The notes: a model not told the origin generated them from the sequence alone. A DNA stretch of 64,000 nucleotides from Candidatus Nitrosopumilus limneticus (GCA_022117465.1 JAHCGZ010000004.1:79355-143354), one strand, 5' to 3'. Shown: positions 25,911-34,203, counted from the stretch's first letter. A program made the numbers and translations.

Positions 25911-26543
25911 ATGAATTATATTCAAAAAATTGATCAAATAATTGAAGAACGAAGCTTATTGAAACACCCATTTTATCAAATGTGGTCAGATGGAAAATTA
26001 ACTCAGGAGTCTTTAGCTGGATATTCAAAAGAATATTTTCAACTTGTAAAAACAGTTCCTGAATTTATGACACCAATTATTCAACAAGCACCTAATTCTG
26101 TAATTACTGAATTAGTTGAAAATCAACAAGAAGAATCTGAACATATTAAACCTTGGATCAACTTTGCAGGTGAACTTGGTATTTCTGAGGATGAATTAAT
26201 TCGATATTCTGGATTAGATAAAACACAAAAAGCAGTTTCTGATTTGTTTGAATTGATGAATACTTTTGATGGTGGTGCATGCGCAATGTATGCATTTGAA
26301 AAAGAAATCCCAAAAATTAGCCAAACAAAATTAGATGGACTATCTGAATTTTATCAAATAACAAATGATAAGGCAACACAATACTTTAAGCTCCATACTG
26401 AAGCTGATATTAGGCATACAGCATCTTGGAGAAATATATTGGAAAAATCAAATGCTGATACAAATGACTTGATTCAAATTGCTGAGAAATCTATTTCAGC
26501 ACAAAATTTGTTACTTGATAGTTGTTATGATGAATACTGTTAA
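25911..26543 (+). CDS. Haem-oxygenase-fold (TenA/PqqC/CADD-like) metalloenzyme
   Basis: A 210-residue helical protein of TenA/PqqC length. Likely metal ligands line up with the diiron class of the fold: Glu-Glu-Ser-Glu-His (E74/E75, H78), Glu130 in Tyr-Ala-Phe-Glu, and the triad H162-x3-D166-x2-H169. This H-x3-D-x2-H pattern is that of CADD-type enzymes, which make p-aminobenzoate from a tyrosine-derived precursor; the TenA thiaminase Cys is not in its usual place. A pABA (folate/pterin) or other diiron oxidase role is therefore more likely than thiaminase, but this is inference. Single gene. Confidence 0.75.
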   Translation: MNYIQKIDQIIEERSLLKHPFYQMWSDGKLTQESLAGYSKEYFQLVKTVPEFMTPIIQQAPNSVITELVENQQEESEHIKPWINFAGELGISEDELIRYSGLDKTQKAVSDLFELMNTFDGGACAMYAFEKEIPKISQTKLDGLSEFYQITNDKATQYFKLHTEADIRHTASWRNILEKSNADTNDLIQIAEKSISAQNLLLDSCYDEYC

Positions 26544-26584
26544 TCTCATAACATTTTATACCTTAGAAAATTTTTACTATTTTA

Positions 26585-26658
26585 GGGCCCGTAACTCAGC
26601 CTGGTAGAGTAACCGGCTCATAACCGGTGAGCCAAGGGATCGAAGCCCTTCGGGCCCA
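26585..26658 (+). tRNA. tRNA with CAT anticodon (Ile2 or elongator Met)
   Basis: Acceptor GGGCCCG (26585-26591) pairs with CGGGCCC (26651-26657), discriminator A. The anticodon arm ACCGG-CTCATAA-CCGGT gives CAT. It is not the initiator, which in archaea starts AGC and has three G-C pairs below the anticodon loop in a specific order. The GGGCCC acceptor resembles archaeal tRNA-Ile2, whose C34 is modified to agmatidine, but elongator Met cannot be excluded. No CCA is encoded. Confidence 0.9.
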
Positions 26659-26699
26659 TTATTTTCAATTAGTTTTAAAATGAGTCTATGCAAAAATTA

Positions 26700-26768
26700 C
26701 TGGCTGCAATGAAGAATCAGAGTTATATCTGAAATTAATGATTGGAAGGCATTTGTCTGAGCTGCCAG
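26700..26768 (+). ncRNA. Candidate C/D-box guide sRNA
   Basis: A 69-base element between the CAT tRNA and pyrE. Terminal stem CTGGC (26700-26704) pairs with GCCAG (26764-26768). Boxes in order: C ATGAAGA (26709-26715), D' CTGA (26729-26732), C' ATGATTG (26738-26744), D CTGA (26757-26760). Spacing is as in archaeal C/D sRNAs: 13 bases between C and D', 5 between D' and C', 12 between C' and D. Boxes C and C' each depart from RTGATGA. The two guides would be ATCAGAGTTATAT and GAAGGCATTTGT; I could not assign rRNA or tRNA targets by eye. It may be processed from the tRNA transcript. Confidence 0.65.
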
Positions 26769-26771
26769 ACT

Positions 26772-27377
26772 TTAGTTACTGATTTGTTTTTTTACTTTAT
26801 CTAGAATTACTACGTCAATCATTTTTTGTTCATACAATATTTCTGTAATCTGTAATATGTTTAGAATTGAATGCAATTTTACTCCAAGTTCTGCAAGAGA
26901 TTCATCTGCACCCTCCATTCTATCTACTATTACATATGCATCTTTTACTTTAACATTAACTTCTGTCAGTGATTTTATTGCATTAACAATTGAACCACCA
27001 GTAGTTGCTACATCATCTATCATTACAACTTTCATTCCATTGTGAATTTTTCCTTCAACTGATTTTGAAGTTCCATAATCCTTTGGTTTACTTCTAACAT
27101 AGACTAGAGGTTTTATTACTTCAAATGCTAATGCTGATGCAATTACTAATCCTCCTGTTGGAACTGATACAATACTTTCAAAATTTTCTAATCCAATATC
27201 TTTAGTAATTTGATTTTCTAGATATTTTACCATCATTCTAAATTCATGAGGATAACTTGGAACTAATCTTAAATCTACATAATATGAACTACTTTTTCCA
27301 CTGGCTAGTGTAAAATCTCCAAATTTTATTATCTCTTTTTGATGTAAAAAGGTCACAAATTCTTTCACAAACTCCAT
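26772..27377 (-). CDS. pyrE: Orotate phosphoribosyltransferase
   Basis: A 201-residue type I phosphoribosyltransferase. The PRPP motif Val-Met-Ile-Asp-Asp-Val-Ala-Thr-Thr-Gly-Gly-Ser is near residues 116-127, and Arg-Ser-Lys-Pro-Lys-x-Tyr-Gly-Thr in the flexible loop near 93 is typical of PyrE. The N-terminus Leu-Ala-Ser-Gly-Lys-Ser-Ser-x-Tyr-x2-Asp-Leu-Arg is the OPRT substrate region. It makes orotidine monophosphate in pyrimidine synthesis. Divergent from the next gene; its end abuts the candidate sRNA. Confidence 0.94.
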   Translation of the reverse strand: MEFVKEFVTFLHQKEIIKFGDFTLASGKSSSYYVDLRLVPSYPHEFRMMVKYLENQITKDIGLENFESIVSVPTGGLVIASALAFEVIKPLVYVRSKPKDYGTSKSVEGKIHNGMKVVMIDDVATTGGSIVNAIKSLTEVNVKVKDAYVIVDRMEGADESLAELGVKLHSILNILQITEILYEQKMIDVVILDKVKKQISN

Positions 27378-27427
27378 GTCAATATTAACAACATTGGATT
27401 TATTTTGGTTTGTATTTACAATCTATT

Positions 27428-28510
27428 ATGCCTGAAATTTGGTTAAATTATGGAATTACCGATGTAGTTTTGGATATCAAAGCCGAAAATTTAGAACAAA
27501 AAATTGATTCTGATGGTAAAATTATGGATGATTCTGAAATTACTGAAAAACTCAATACTCTTGATTTATCTAAACCTATGGAACTAGTTGTATTACACAA
27601 TTCTAAGTATATTCTTAAAATTATTACTTCTTTATTCACATTATGTGAGCAAAAATCAAAACCATTTCCAAAAATACTAGCGGAGAAAAAAATACTCAAT
27701 TTGGTTAAATCAGGTTTGCCTGAAGGTAGCTCCATTAATGAATTTGATGATGTTGATATTTCTAATTCAAATCTTATATTTATGGGCGAGATGGGCTTTG
27801 ATGGTTTATTTGGTTATGAGACTATTGCAACTCGTCTTATCAAAAAATTTGGTTCTGAATCCATGCTTTCTGCATATGCAAAAAGACAAAGTAATCTTCC
27901 AGCACCTGGACAATATCCTGAAAGTTTAACTGAAGCAAAAAAGTTTGCTGATAATTTTGAAATTCAAGCAATTGAAATAATTGCAAATTCTACAGGAATA
28001 CTTGATTTTACAATTGGCCATCCTTCACAAACACTTTCTACAACTAAAATTTTAGAATCTAATTCGATTAAAGATGTTGGTGCACATAGAACTATGATTA
28101 TGAGTACTGGTAAGGATTCAAGTAATGATACTTTGGGAAATTCCTTATCTTCACTTTGGAATTGTTCAAATGCTATCAAAAAAGATGGTCTTGGAATTTT
28201 AATTGCTGAATGCAAAAATGGCTTAGGTTCTGATGCAATTCAACAATATATTGAAGACAGATTAACTTTAGAACAATTACTAAATCCTACAAAATATATT
28301 AATGGTATGGAAGACTTGTTATTTCTTTCAGAAATACAAAAAAATTTTCAAATTGGGTTGGTATCTATTTTACCAGAATTTTATGCAAAAAAACTTGGCA
28401 TGATTTCATTACCTGGAATAAAATATTCTATGGATTATATTTTAAAAACACAGGGTGCTAGACAAAAAGTTGTAGTCATAACTGATGGTGCAAGACTTTT
28501 TCTAAGGTAA
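27428..28510 (+). CDS. Hypothetical protein, weakly LarA (lactate racemase)-like
   Basis: A 360-residue cytosolic protein starting at ATG 27428; the TTTATTTT box at 27399-27406 is about 26 bp upstream and argues against an in-frame TTG at 27410. The stretch Gly-Ile-Leu-Ile-Ala-Glu-Cys-Lys-Asn-Gly-Leu-Gly near residue 255 resembles the C-terminal domain of LarA-type (DUF2088) proteins, and Pro-Glu-Ile-Trp-Leu-Asn-Tyr-Gly at the N-terminus fits a family opening. I cannot see the nickel-pincer cofactor residues clearly, so function is left open. Its 3' end overlaps the convergent protease gene by 9 bp. Confidence 0.6.
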   Translation: MPEIWLNYGITDVVLDIKAENLEQKIDSDGKIMDDSEITEKLNTLDLSKPMELVVLHNSKYILKIITSLFTLCEQKSKPFPKILAEKKILNLVKSGLPEGSSINEFDDVDISNSNLIFMGEMGFDGLFGYETIATRLIKKFGSESMLSAYAKRQSNLPAPGQYPESLTEAKKFADNFEIQAIEIIANSTGILDFTIGHPSQTLSTTKILESNSIKDVGAHRTMIMSTGKDSSNDTLGNSLSSLWNCSNAIKKDGLGILIAECKNGLGSDAIQQYIEDRLTLEQLLNPTKYINGMEDLLFLSEIQKNFQIGLVSILPEFYAKKLGMISLPGIKYSMDYILKTQGARQKVVVITDGARLFLR

Positions 28511-29608
28511 AATTCCTGAAAATAATCCTGATGGAAATGGTGCACACAAAACTGCTAATATTACAATTCCAATATATCTCAATTTTCTAGTTCTTGTAAG
28601 TGGAGATATGTCATCAAGTGGAACTGCACTTGGATTCTTGGTTGACATTAATAAAATTAAGATTGCCATTAGCCAGTAATTTAGTAAAACCAGAACTAAC
28701 ATGCTTCCATACGTTGCATATTTATGGATTTTTTGACCCAAAACTGCTCTTACCATATGGCCACCATCAAGTTGCCATGCTGGAAGTAAATTCAAAAATG
28801 TAATCAAAAATCCAATCCACGCTGCAAACATTACTGGTGTCATTATTACTTCATGACCTGGTCCACCTTTACCAAATACTGCTAAACTTGCAGTCATTAG
28901 TATTGGCTCTCCTTGTTCCCATTCTACTAGTACTCGATCTGCAAATAATTTTTCAGCTATTCCTTGATCTAAAATTGGTGCAGTGTATGCCGCATAAAGT
29001 GAAACTATTATTGTTATTACAAGTCCTGCAATAGGCCCTGCAATAGCTACATCAAATAAAATACGGCGATTAATTGTTAATCCTTTTGATTGAATGAATG
29101 CACCAAATGTTGGAATTCCAAGTATTGGTAAACCTGGAATAAAGTAAGGCCAACTTGTTTTAAGTCTATGTGCCTTTGCTGCAATAATATGTCCAAGTTC
29201 ATGCGTTCCTAAAATTCCTAGAAGAGCAAGTGTATAAACAATTGCCATTTGAAACGGATTTCCAATTTCAACAATAGCATTTGTTCCAGATGTTCTATAG
29301 TATCCATCAATCATTACAAATGAAATTACAATTATAAACAACAACCTTGGTGTCCATGTTGCATTTAGAAATCTTCTAGATTTTTTTATTGTAAATTTTT
29401 GAATTTCAATGTAAATATCATCGTCTTTTTTTAATAATTTACAAGCATAACTCAAGGTTTCTAATTCTCTTGCTAAATCTTCAAATTTTGTTTGAAATTC
29501 TAGATCCTTAATTTTAAATTCTAATGTAAATTCTGTTTTTGTAAATTCTCCTACATTAAAAATTGAATTAACTAATGAAATAATGCTTTCTTGAGAATCT
29601 TCCTGCAT
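28502..29608 (-). CDS. Site-2-protease-type membrane metalloprotease (M50)
   Basis: A 368-residue protein. An N-terminal cytosolic domain of about 95 residues is followed by six to seven helices. The zinc motif His-Glu-Leu-Gly-His lies in a membrane segment near residue 143, and the second metal motif Leu-Leu-Pro-Ala-Trp-Gln-Leu-Asp-Gly-Gly-His near residue 273, the S2P LDG signature. These enzymes cut membrane-spanning substrates, usually regulators. No site-1 protease or membrane-bound regulator is adjacent. The absence of a PDZ domain puts it in the short archaeal group. Confidence 0.9.
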   Translation of the reverse strand: MQEDSQESIISLVNSIFNVGEFTKTEFTLEFKIKDLEFQTKFEDLARELETLSYACKLLKKDDDIYIEIQKFTIKKSRRFLNATWTPRLLFIIVISFVMIDGYYRTSGTNAIVEIGNPFQMAIVYTLALLGILGTHELGHIIAAKAHRLKTSWPYFIPGLPILGIPTFGAFIQSKGLTINRRILFDVAIAGPIAGLVITIIVSLYAAYTAPILDQGIAEKLFADRVLVEWEQGEPILMTASLAVFGKGGPGHEVIMTPVMFAAWIGFLITFLNLLPAWQLDGGHMVRAVLGQKIHKYATYGSMLVLVLLNYWLMAILILLMSTKNPSAVPLDDISPLTRTRKLRYIGIVILAVLCAPFPSGLFSGILP

Positions 29609-29682
29609 TTAATTCATAATTTTTTATTCCATTAATGATCCTTTTGTTTAAAATTAAATATTGATTGTTTTAACTTATAGTC

Positions 29683-30180
29683 ATGCAAGTGATTTTAAGA
29701 CAATTAGGTAATTGTAGTATACGTAGAGCAGATCAAAGCGATCTAATCTCAGTTATGGAAATTAACCTCAAAACCTTACCTGAACATTATTCGGATTATT
29801 TCTATGAGTCCCTATTGCAGGAATTACCTGAAGCATTTTTGGTTGCAGAAATAGATGGTAAAATAGTTGGATATGAAATGTGTAAAACTGAATTTGGATT
29901 TTCAAATTTTAAAAAATTAGGTTTTGTAAAAAAAGGACATGTAGTTTCTATTGCTGTTCTTGATGAACACAGAAAAAAAGGAATTGGTAAAGCACTTGTT
30001 GAAGAATCTGTAATTGGTGTAAGGGGTAGGAATTGTGATGAATTTCACTTGGAAGTTAGATGTAGTAATACTGATGCTGTTAGTCTTTATGAAAAACTTG
30101 GATTTATAATTAAACAAGAACTTAATGCATATTACCGTGATGGAGAATCTGCATACTTAATGGCAATTGAATTAAATTGA
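29683..30180 (+). CDS. rimI: N-alpha-acetyltransferase (RimI/Ard1 family)
   Basis: A 165-residue GNAT protein. The acetyl-CoA motif A is Arg97-Lys-Lys-Gly-Ile-Gly-Lys-Ala, preceded by the beta-4 strand His-Val-Val-Ser-Ile-Ala-Val-Leu. Tyr-Glu-Lys-Leu-Gly-Phe near residue 140 is motif B. Archaeal Ard1-type enzymes acetylate the N-terminus of many proteins. The stop codon overlaps the TTG start of the next gene, so the two are coupled. Confidence 0.88.
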   Translation: MQVILRQLGNCSIRRADQSDLISVMEINLKTLPEHYSDYFYESLLQELPEAFLVAEIDGKIVGYEMCKTEFGFSNFKKLGFVKKGHVVSIAVLDEHRKKGIGKALVEESVIGVRGRNCDEFHLEVRCSNTDAVSLYEKLGFIIKQELNAYYRDGESAYLMAIELN

Positions 30181-30923
30181 AAGTTGTAATAATTACTCTA
30201 ATTGCAGTTATCATAATAATTGGTTCATCAGCAAATATTTTTGGTACTGTTCTTGTATTTTTAGACAAGGATGTTTATGAAATCCCTACTCCTGAAAAAC
30301 CATTAACCATTTTTATTGATTCTCCTGGTAAGGTTACAATTTCTGTAAGTAATGGTGAAATTGCAACAGTTTTAGGTGAAACAACTTCTGGCGAATTTAC
30401 AATTTATCATGATGATTATAATTTTATTGAAGGTACAATGTTAATTGCAAATCACATTAATGATTACACTCTAAAAGAATGGACAGATGTTTCAACTTTT
30501 TCTAAAAATGCATCAACTGAATTTGCAAAAGAAATAACTAATGTAAAATCAGGTAATGGTGGAGGTTGTTTAATTGCAACAGCAACTTATGGTAGTGAGT
30601 TAGCTCCACAAGTACAACTGTTACGAGAAATTAGAGATAATCAATTACTAAACACCGAATCAGGTTCTGCATTTATGCAAACATTTAACGATATTTACTA
30701 TACATTTAGTCCAACAATAGCTGATTACGAAAGAGAAAATCCATATCTCAAAGAAGCAGTAAAGATTGCAATCACTCCAATGATTTCCACATTATCTCTA
30801 ATGGAAAATGCAAATTCAGAGTCTGAAGTTTTAGGAATTGGAATTTCTGTAATTGCATTAAATCTTGGAATGTATATTGGAATTCCAGCTATAGTTTTAA
30901 TCAGTATTAAAAAGAAATTTTGA
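30177..30923 (+). CDS. Secreted/membrane protein with CFI-box C-terminal domain
   Basis: A 248-residue protein starting at TTG 30177. An N-terminal hydrophobic segment (residues 3-28) acts as signal or anchor. A beta-rich outer part (about 40-120) has no recognised fold. It is followed by the C-terminal domain beginning Gly-Gly-Gly-Cys131-Leu-Ile-Ala-Thr-Ala-Thr-Tyr-Gly-Ser, known as the CFI-box CTERM domain in archaeal surface proteins, and a last hydrophobic helix (about 222-243). The domain's biochemical role is unknown; the invariant Cys suggests lipidation, processing or a disulfide. A near-identical domain ends the gene at 63108. Confidence 0.78.
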   Translation: MKVVIITLIAVIIIIGSSANIFGTVLVFLDKDVYEIPTPEKPLTIFIDSPGKVTISVSNGEIATVLGETTSGEFTIYHDDYNFIEGTMLIANHINDYTLKEWTDVSTFSKNASTEFAKEITNVKSGNGGGCLIATATYGSELAPQVQLLREIRDNQLLNTESGSAFMQTFNDIYYTFSPTIADYERENPYLKEAVKIAITPMISTLSLMENANSESEVLGIGISVIALNLGMYIGIPAIVLISIKKKF

Positions 30924-30962
30924 AAAGATAAACGATAAATAACTCACAAAAAGTTTTTTGAC

Positions 30963-31193
30963 ATGGACAAGCGTAAAGGTATGGGAACTTTAATTTTCAT
31001 ACTTTGTATTGGTGGATTCTTTGTTTATGCATACTTACTCATGTTATCTGAGTGGTCTCCAATTGTTTTACAACTATCTGTATTGATGGCAGTCGGAGGT
31101 ATTCTTGGAATTATTGCATGGATTGGATATGTAATGGCGACAACAAAACCCACATCCTCAACAATAACATCAGATGATGATTCATCTACTTAG
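30963..31193 (+). CDS. Small two-helix membrane protein
   Basis: A 76-residue protein with two hydrophobic segments (about residues 8-26 and 34-58), a basic N-terminus and a Ser/Thr/Asp-rich tail that probably faces the outside or is disordered. An AT-rich promoter element (GATAAATAA) lies about 25 bp upstream of the ATG. I do not recognise a family. Its 3' end overlaps the convergent trm5 gene by 8 bp. Confidence 0.65.
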   Translation: MDKRKGMGTLIFILCIGGFFVYAYLLMLSEWSPIVLQLSVLMAVGGILGIIAWIGYVMATTKPTSSTITSDDDSST

Positions 31194-32022
31194 TAATTTT
31201 AACATCTACAACTGTTTGATAATATCTAGGACCTACTGCTCTTACAATTTTTGAACTAAGAATTTCTGATTTGACTGTTGTAATTTTTTTATAATGTTCT
31301 TCAGTTAATTTTCCAGCTTGTAATTTTTTATCCGCATGAATGTGAGAATAATAATGAATTATTCCACCACTCTTTGTTGTATTTATTGCAGAATCTAAAA
31401 ATTCATCTGATCTTTCTGGTAATAGTGTCAATGTTCTATCTGATTTATTAATTAATTGTTCTTGAATAATTTTTGTTGCATCGCCATTAATTGAAATTAC
31501 TTTTCCTGCTAATTTGTTTAATGCAATATTTCTTTCACAAAGTTTTGATGCTACTGGATTTAAATCAAGACTATAAACAGTGCATTTTTTCTTTTTTGCA
31601 GCCATTATTGAAAACATTCCTACACCAGCAAACATGTTTACCATTGTTTCTCCATCTTGAGTTAATGTTGCAATTCTTTCTCTTTCTGTTGAAAGACGTG
31701 GTGAAAAAAATGCATTTGCAACGTCTACTATAAATTTACAGTTAAATTCTTTGTATTCTGTTTCAGTATTATCTTCGCCTGCAAGAATCTCAAGATTTCT
31801 TGTGCGAAAATCACCTTCTACAGGTGATGATTGATAAAATACACTTCTGACAATTTTAACTTCATTTAGTAATGTTTCACCAATAATTTTTTTCTTGGAT
31901 AACAATGAATCTGGTATTCTAACAATAATGATACTTCCTATTTGATCAAATGCTGAAAACAATTGATCACTTTCTTTTGATGTTAATACATTTTCTAGTG
32001 ATTTTTTTAACATTCGGGTCAA
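31186..32022 (-). CDS. trm5: tRNA (guanine-N1)-methyltransferase Trm5
   Basis: A 278-residue class I methyltransferase. The SAM motif Asp-x-Phe-Ala-Gly-type loop reads Met-Phe-Ala-Gly-Val-Gly-Met-Phe-Ser near residue 139, preceded by the Trm5-typical Phe-Ser-Pro-Arg-Leu-Ser-Thr-Glu-Arg-x-Arg segment near 112. Motif IV-like Leu-Leu-Pro-Glu-Arg-Ser-Asp-Glu-Phe-Leu is near residue 206. It methylates G37 of tRNAs read at CNN codons and helps keep the reading frame. The start overlaps the end of the RLI1 gene by 4 bp, so the two are co-transcribed. Confidence 0.9.
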   Translation of the reverse strand: MTRMLKKSLENVLTSKESDQLFSAFDQIGSIIIVRIPDSLLSKKKIIGETLLNEVKIVRSVFYQSSPVEGDFRTRNLEILAGEDNTETEYKEFNCKFIVDVANAFFSPRLSTERERIATLTQDGETMVNMFAGVGMFSIMAAKKKKCTVYSLDLNPVASKLCERNIALNKLAGKVISINGDATKIIQEQLINKSDRTLTLLPERSDEFLDSAINTTKSGGIIHYYSHIHADKKLQAGKLTEEHYKKITTVKSEILSSKIVRAVGPRYYQTVVDVKITK

Positions 32023-33806
32023 TGCTTGTAGTAAAAGTTTCCTGATGCTTTTTGATCCTTATCTAATCTACTCTCTATTTTGTTTACTCTTGGTCTTAGA
32101 CTTTTTTCATCTCTTCTAAATGACATGTCTAATGATTTTAGAAATCTATTCATTGCTTGTGATTTTGGCATAGGTGATGTAGCAGTTCCTGCTTTTCCTG
32201 ATTCTCCTTCAAATATCATCATTGAATCTGACACCAAATCCATTAATTGTAAATCATGATCAATTATTATTGCTGATTTGCCAAACGAACGAACAAATCT
32301 CTGTAAAAATTTTGCAACTGCAATTCTTTCCTCGATATCTAAAAATGCTGAAGGTTCATCTAATGCATATAAATCCACTTTTTGAATTAAACATGAAGCA
32401 ACGGCAATTTTTTGCAGTTCACCTCCTGAAAGATTTTTTACAGATTTATTGTATAGTTTTCTAATTTTTAGCGGTTCTAGAATTTGTTCTTCTTCTTGAC
32501 TTCCTTCAATAGGTCCACCGTTTGCTTTTTCTAAAAGTGCTATTACTTCTAAATCAATATCATTTTCTAGATATTGTGGTTTGTATGCTATTTTGATTTT
32601 TTTATCAATTGAACCAACATCTGGTTTTTGAATACCTGCAATCATTTTCATCATTGTAGTTTTTCCTAAAGCATTAGCTCCCATTATGCCTAAAACTTCT
32701 CCTTTTCTTATTTTTCCAGGCTCAATTGTTAATGTAAAAGAATCAAATTTCTTTTCTAGTTTTGGATAATTTACAATATCTGTACCTTCTTGGAAGATAT
32801 CTGTAGATGATGACGATACATCCATGGAAAACTTTTTCTCCCTAAATCTGACATTTTCATTTGGTAGATATCCATCAAGAAATACATTGATTCCAATTTT
32901 AGTTGATAAAATATTTGAAACAATTCCATATGCTGTTGATTCACCATATAATACTTCAATATAGTCACTAAGAAAATCAAGTAATGTTAGATCATGTTCT
33001 ACAACCATCACACTTTTTCCAATTTTTGCTAATCCTTGAATTACTCTTGCAACACCTATTCTTTGAAATACATCATTATATGAAGAGGGTTCATCAAAAA
33101 AGTAAAACTCTGTATCTTTTGATGCAGTTGCAGCTACTGCAATTCTTTGTAATTCTCCTCCACTAAGTTCTTTCAAATTTTGCTCCATGGAATTTTGTAA
33201 TCCTAATTCTCTAACTAATTCTCGAGTCATACCTCTTTCATCATATTTATCAAGTAATTCATTACCTGTACCGTCAAATGCTTCTGCAAGATGATGAATT
33301 TGTTGTGGTTTTATTGATGCACGTATTTGATTTTGTTCAATTTTTTGAAAATGTTGTTTTAATTCTGTTCCACTATAATGTTTAAAAATTTCGTCCCATT
33401 CTGGTGGATTTTCATATCTACCGAGATTTGGTTTAAGTTTTCCTGACAATATATTGACTACGGTACTTTTCCCCATTCCATTTCTTCCAAGTAATCCCAC
33501 AACCTCTCCTTTTCTTGGAGTTGGTAATTTGTATAATCTAAAAGAGTTAATTCCATATTGATGAATTTTGTCAGTGGCTAATTCACTTGCTAAATTTACA
33601 ATTGTAATAGCATCAAAAGGACATACTTTAACACATATTCCACATCCATTACAAACATTCTCATCAATTTGGGCTTTTTTTGACTCTTCATTAATTGTAA
33701 CACATTCTGCACCTGATTTGTTAACTGGACAATATTTTATACACTCTAATCCGCATTTTTGTGGCTGACATAGATCTTGATCCAATACCGCAACTCTATG
33801 TGTCAT
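32019..33806 (-). CDS. rli1: Ribosome recycling ATPase ABCE1/RLI1
   Basis: A 595-residue protein with an N-terminal ferredoxin-like part holding two Cys motifs (second: Cys-x2-Cys-x2-Cys-x3-Cys-Pro near residue 52) and two ABC ATPase domains. The Walker A loops are Gly-Arg-Asn-Gly-Met-Gly-Lys-Ser (near 110) and Gly-Ala-Asn-Ala-Leu-Gly-Lys-Thr (near 381). The signature Leu-Ser-Gly-Gly-Glu-Leu-Gln occurs in both, near 215 and 463. The Tyr-Asn-Asp-Val hinge region is present. It splits ribosomes into subunits after termination. Upstream of trm5 in one transcript. Confidence 0.96.
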   Translation of the reverse strand: MTHRVAVLDQDLCQPQKCGLECIKYCPVNKSGAECVTINEESKKAQIDENVCNGCGICVKVCPFDAITIVNLASELATDKIHQYGINSFRLYKLPTPRKGEVVGLLGRNGMGKSTVVNILSGKLKPNLGRYENPPEWDEIFKHYSGTELKQHFQKIEQNQIRASIKPQQIHHLAEAFDGTGNELLDKYDERGMTRELVRELGLQNSMEQNLKELSGGELQRIAVAATASKDTEFYFFDEPSSYNDVFQRIGVARVIQGLAKIGKSVMVVEHDLTLLDFLSDYIEVLYGESTAYGIVSNILSTKIGINVFLDGYLPNENVRFREKKFSMDVSSSSTDIFQEGTDIVNYPKLEKKFDSFTLTIEPGKIRKGEVLGIMGANALGKTTMMKMIAGIQKPDVGSIDKKIKIAYKPQYLENDIDLEVIALLEKANGGPIEGSQEEEQILEPLKIRKLYNKSVKNLSGGELQKIAVASCLIQKVDLYALDEPSAFLDIEERIAVAKFLQRFVRSFGKSAIIIDHDLQLMDLVSDSMMIFEGESGKAGTATSPMPKSQAMNRFLKSLDMSFRRDEKSLRPRVNKIESRLDKDQKASGNFYYKH

Positions 33807-33902
33807 AGAGTTAATCGATAGTTTCTTTGCTTTATACCTATTTTGAGAAGATTTTCAATCTGTCGTTACGTTAATACATTAGAATTATGGAATGATTTAC
33901 AA

Positions 33903-34016
33903 GCCGGCCATAGCGTCAGGGTGCGACCTAATCCCATTCCGAACTTAGAAGTCAAACCTGATGTCGCTGTTGTGGTACTAAGATGCGAGAGCTCTTGGGA
34001 AGCAACAGTGCTGGCA
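33903..34016 (+). rRNA. rrf: 5S ribosomal RNA
   Basis: Outer stem GCCGGC (33903-33908) pairs with GCTGGC (34010-34015). The interior has the universal 5S core: GGGTGCGACC, CCCATTCCGAAC (loop B/C) and GATGTCGC, with TGGTACTAAGATGCGAGAGCTCTTGGGAAG forming helices IV/V. Length is about 114-120 bases; ends are approximate. It is not next to 16S or 23S genes. A TATA-like element (TTAATACA) lies about 30 bp upstream. Confidence 0.95.
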
Positions 34017-34072
34017 TTTTAAATTTTAAAAAAATCTTTTAATACCTATTTTATTTGATTGAATTGATTTTA

Positions 34073-34201
34073 ATGCCAAATTGTAGTGTTTGTGGAGAAA
34101 AATGTGACAATGATATTAGATTGCTAAATCACATGATGGAAAAACATGGATGGAGAAATCCAAATGTTGGAACACCTGATAGAAATAGCAGGGGTTACTA
34201 A
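34073..34201 (+). CDS. Mini C2H2 zinc-finger protein
   Basis: A 42-residue open frame from ATG 34073 to TAA 34201. It has a classical C2H2 pattern: C4-x2-C7 and H20-x4-H25 within Met-Pro-Asn-Cys-Ser-Val-Cys-Gly, followed by a basic tail (Arg/Asn/Gly). The spacer between the Cys and His pairs is 12 residues, as in eukaryotic fingers. A TTTTATTT element about 20-23 bp upstream could give a leaderless mRNA. It sits between 5S rRNA and the convergent pepA gene (2 bp gap). Function unknown; a nucleic-acid-binding role is inferred. Confidence 0.7.
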   Translation: MPNCSVCGEKCDNDIRLLNHMMEKHGWRNPNVGTPDRNSRGY

Positions 34202-34203
34202 TT

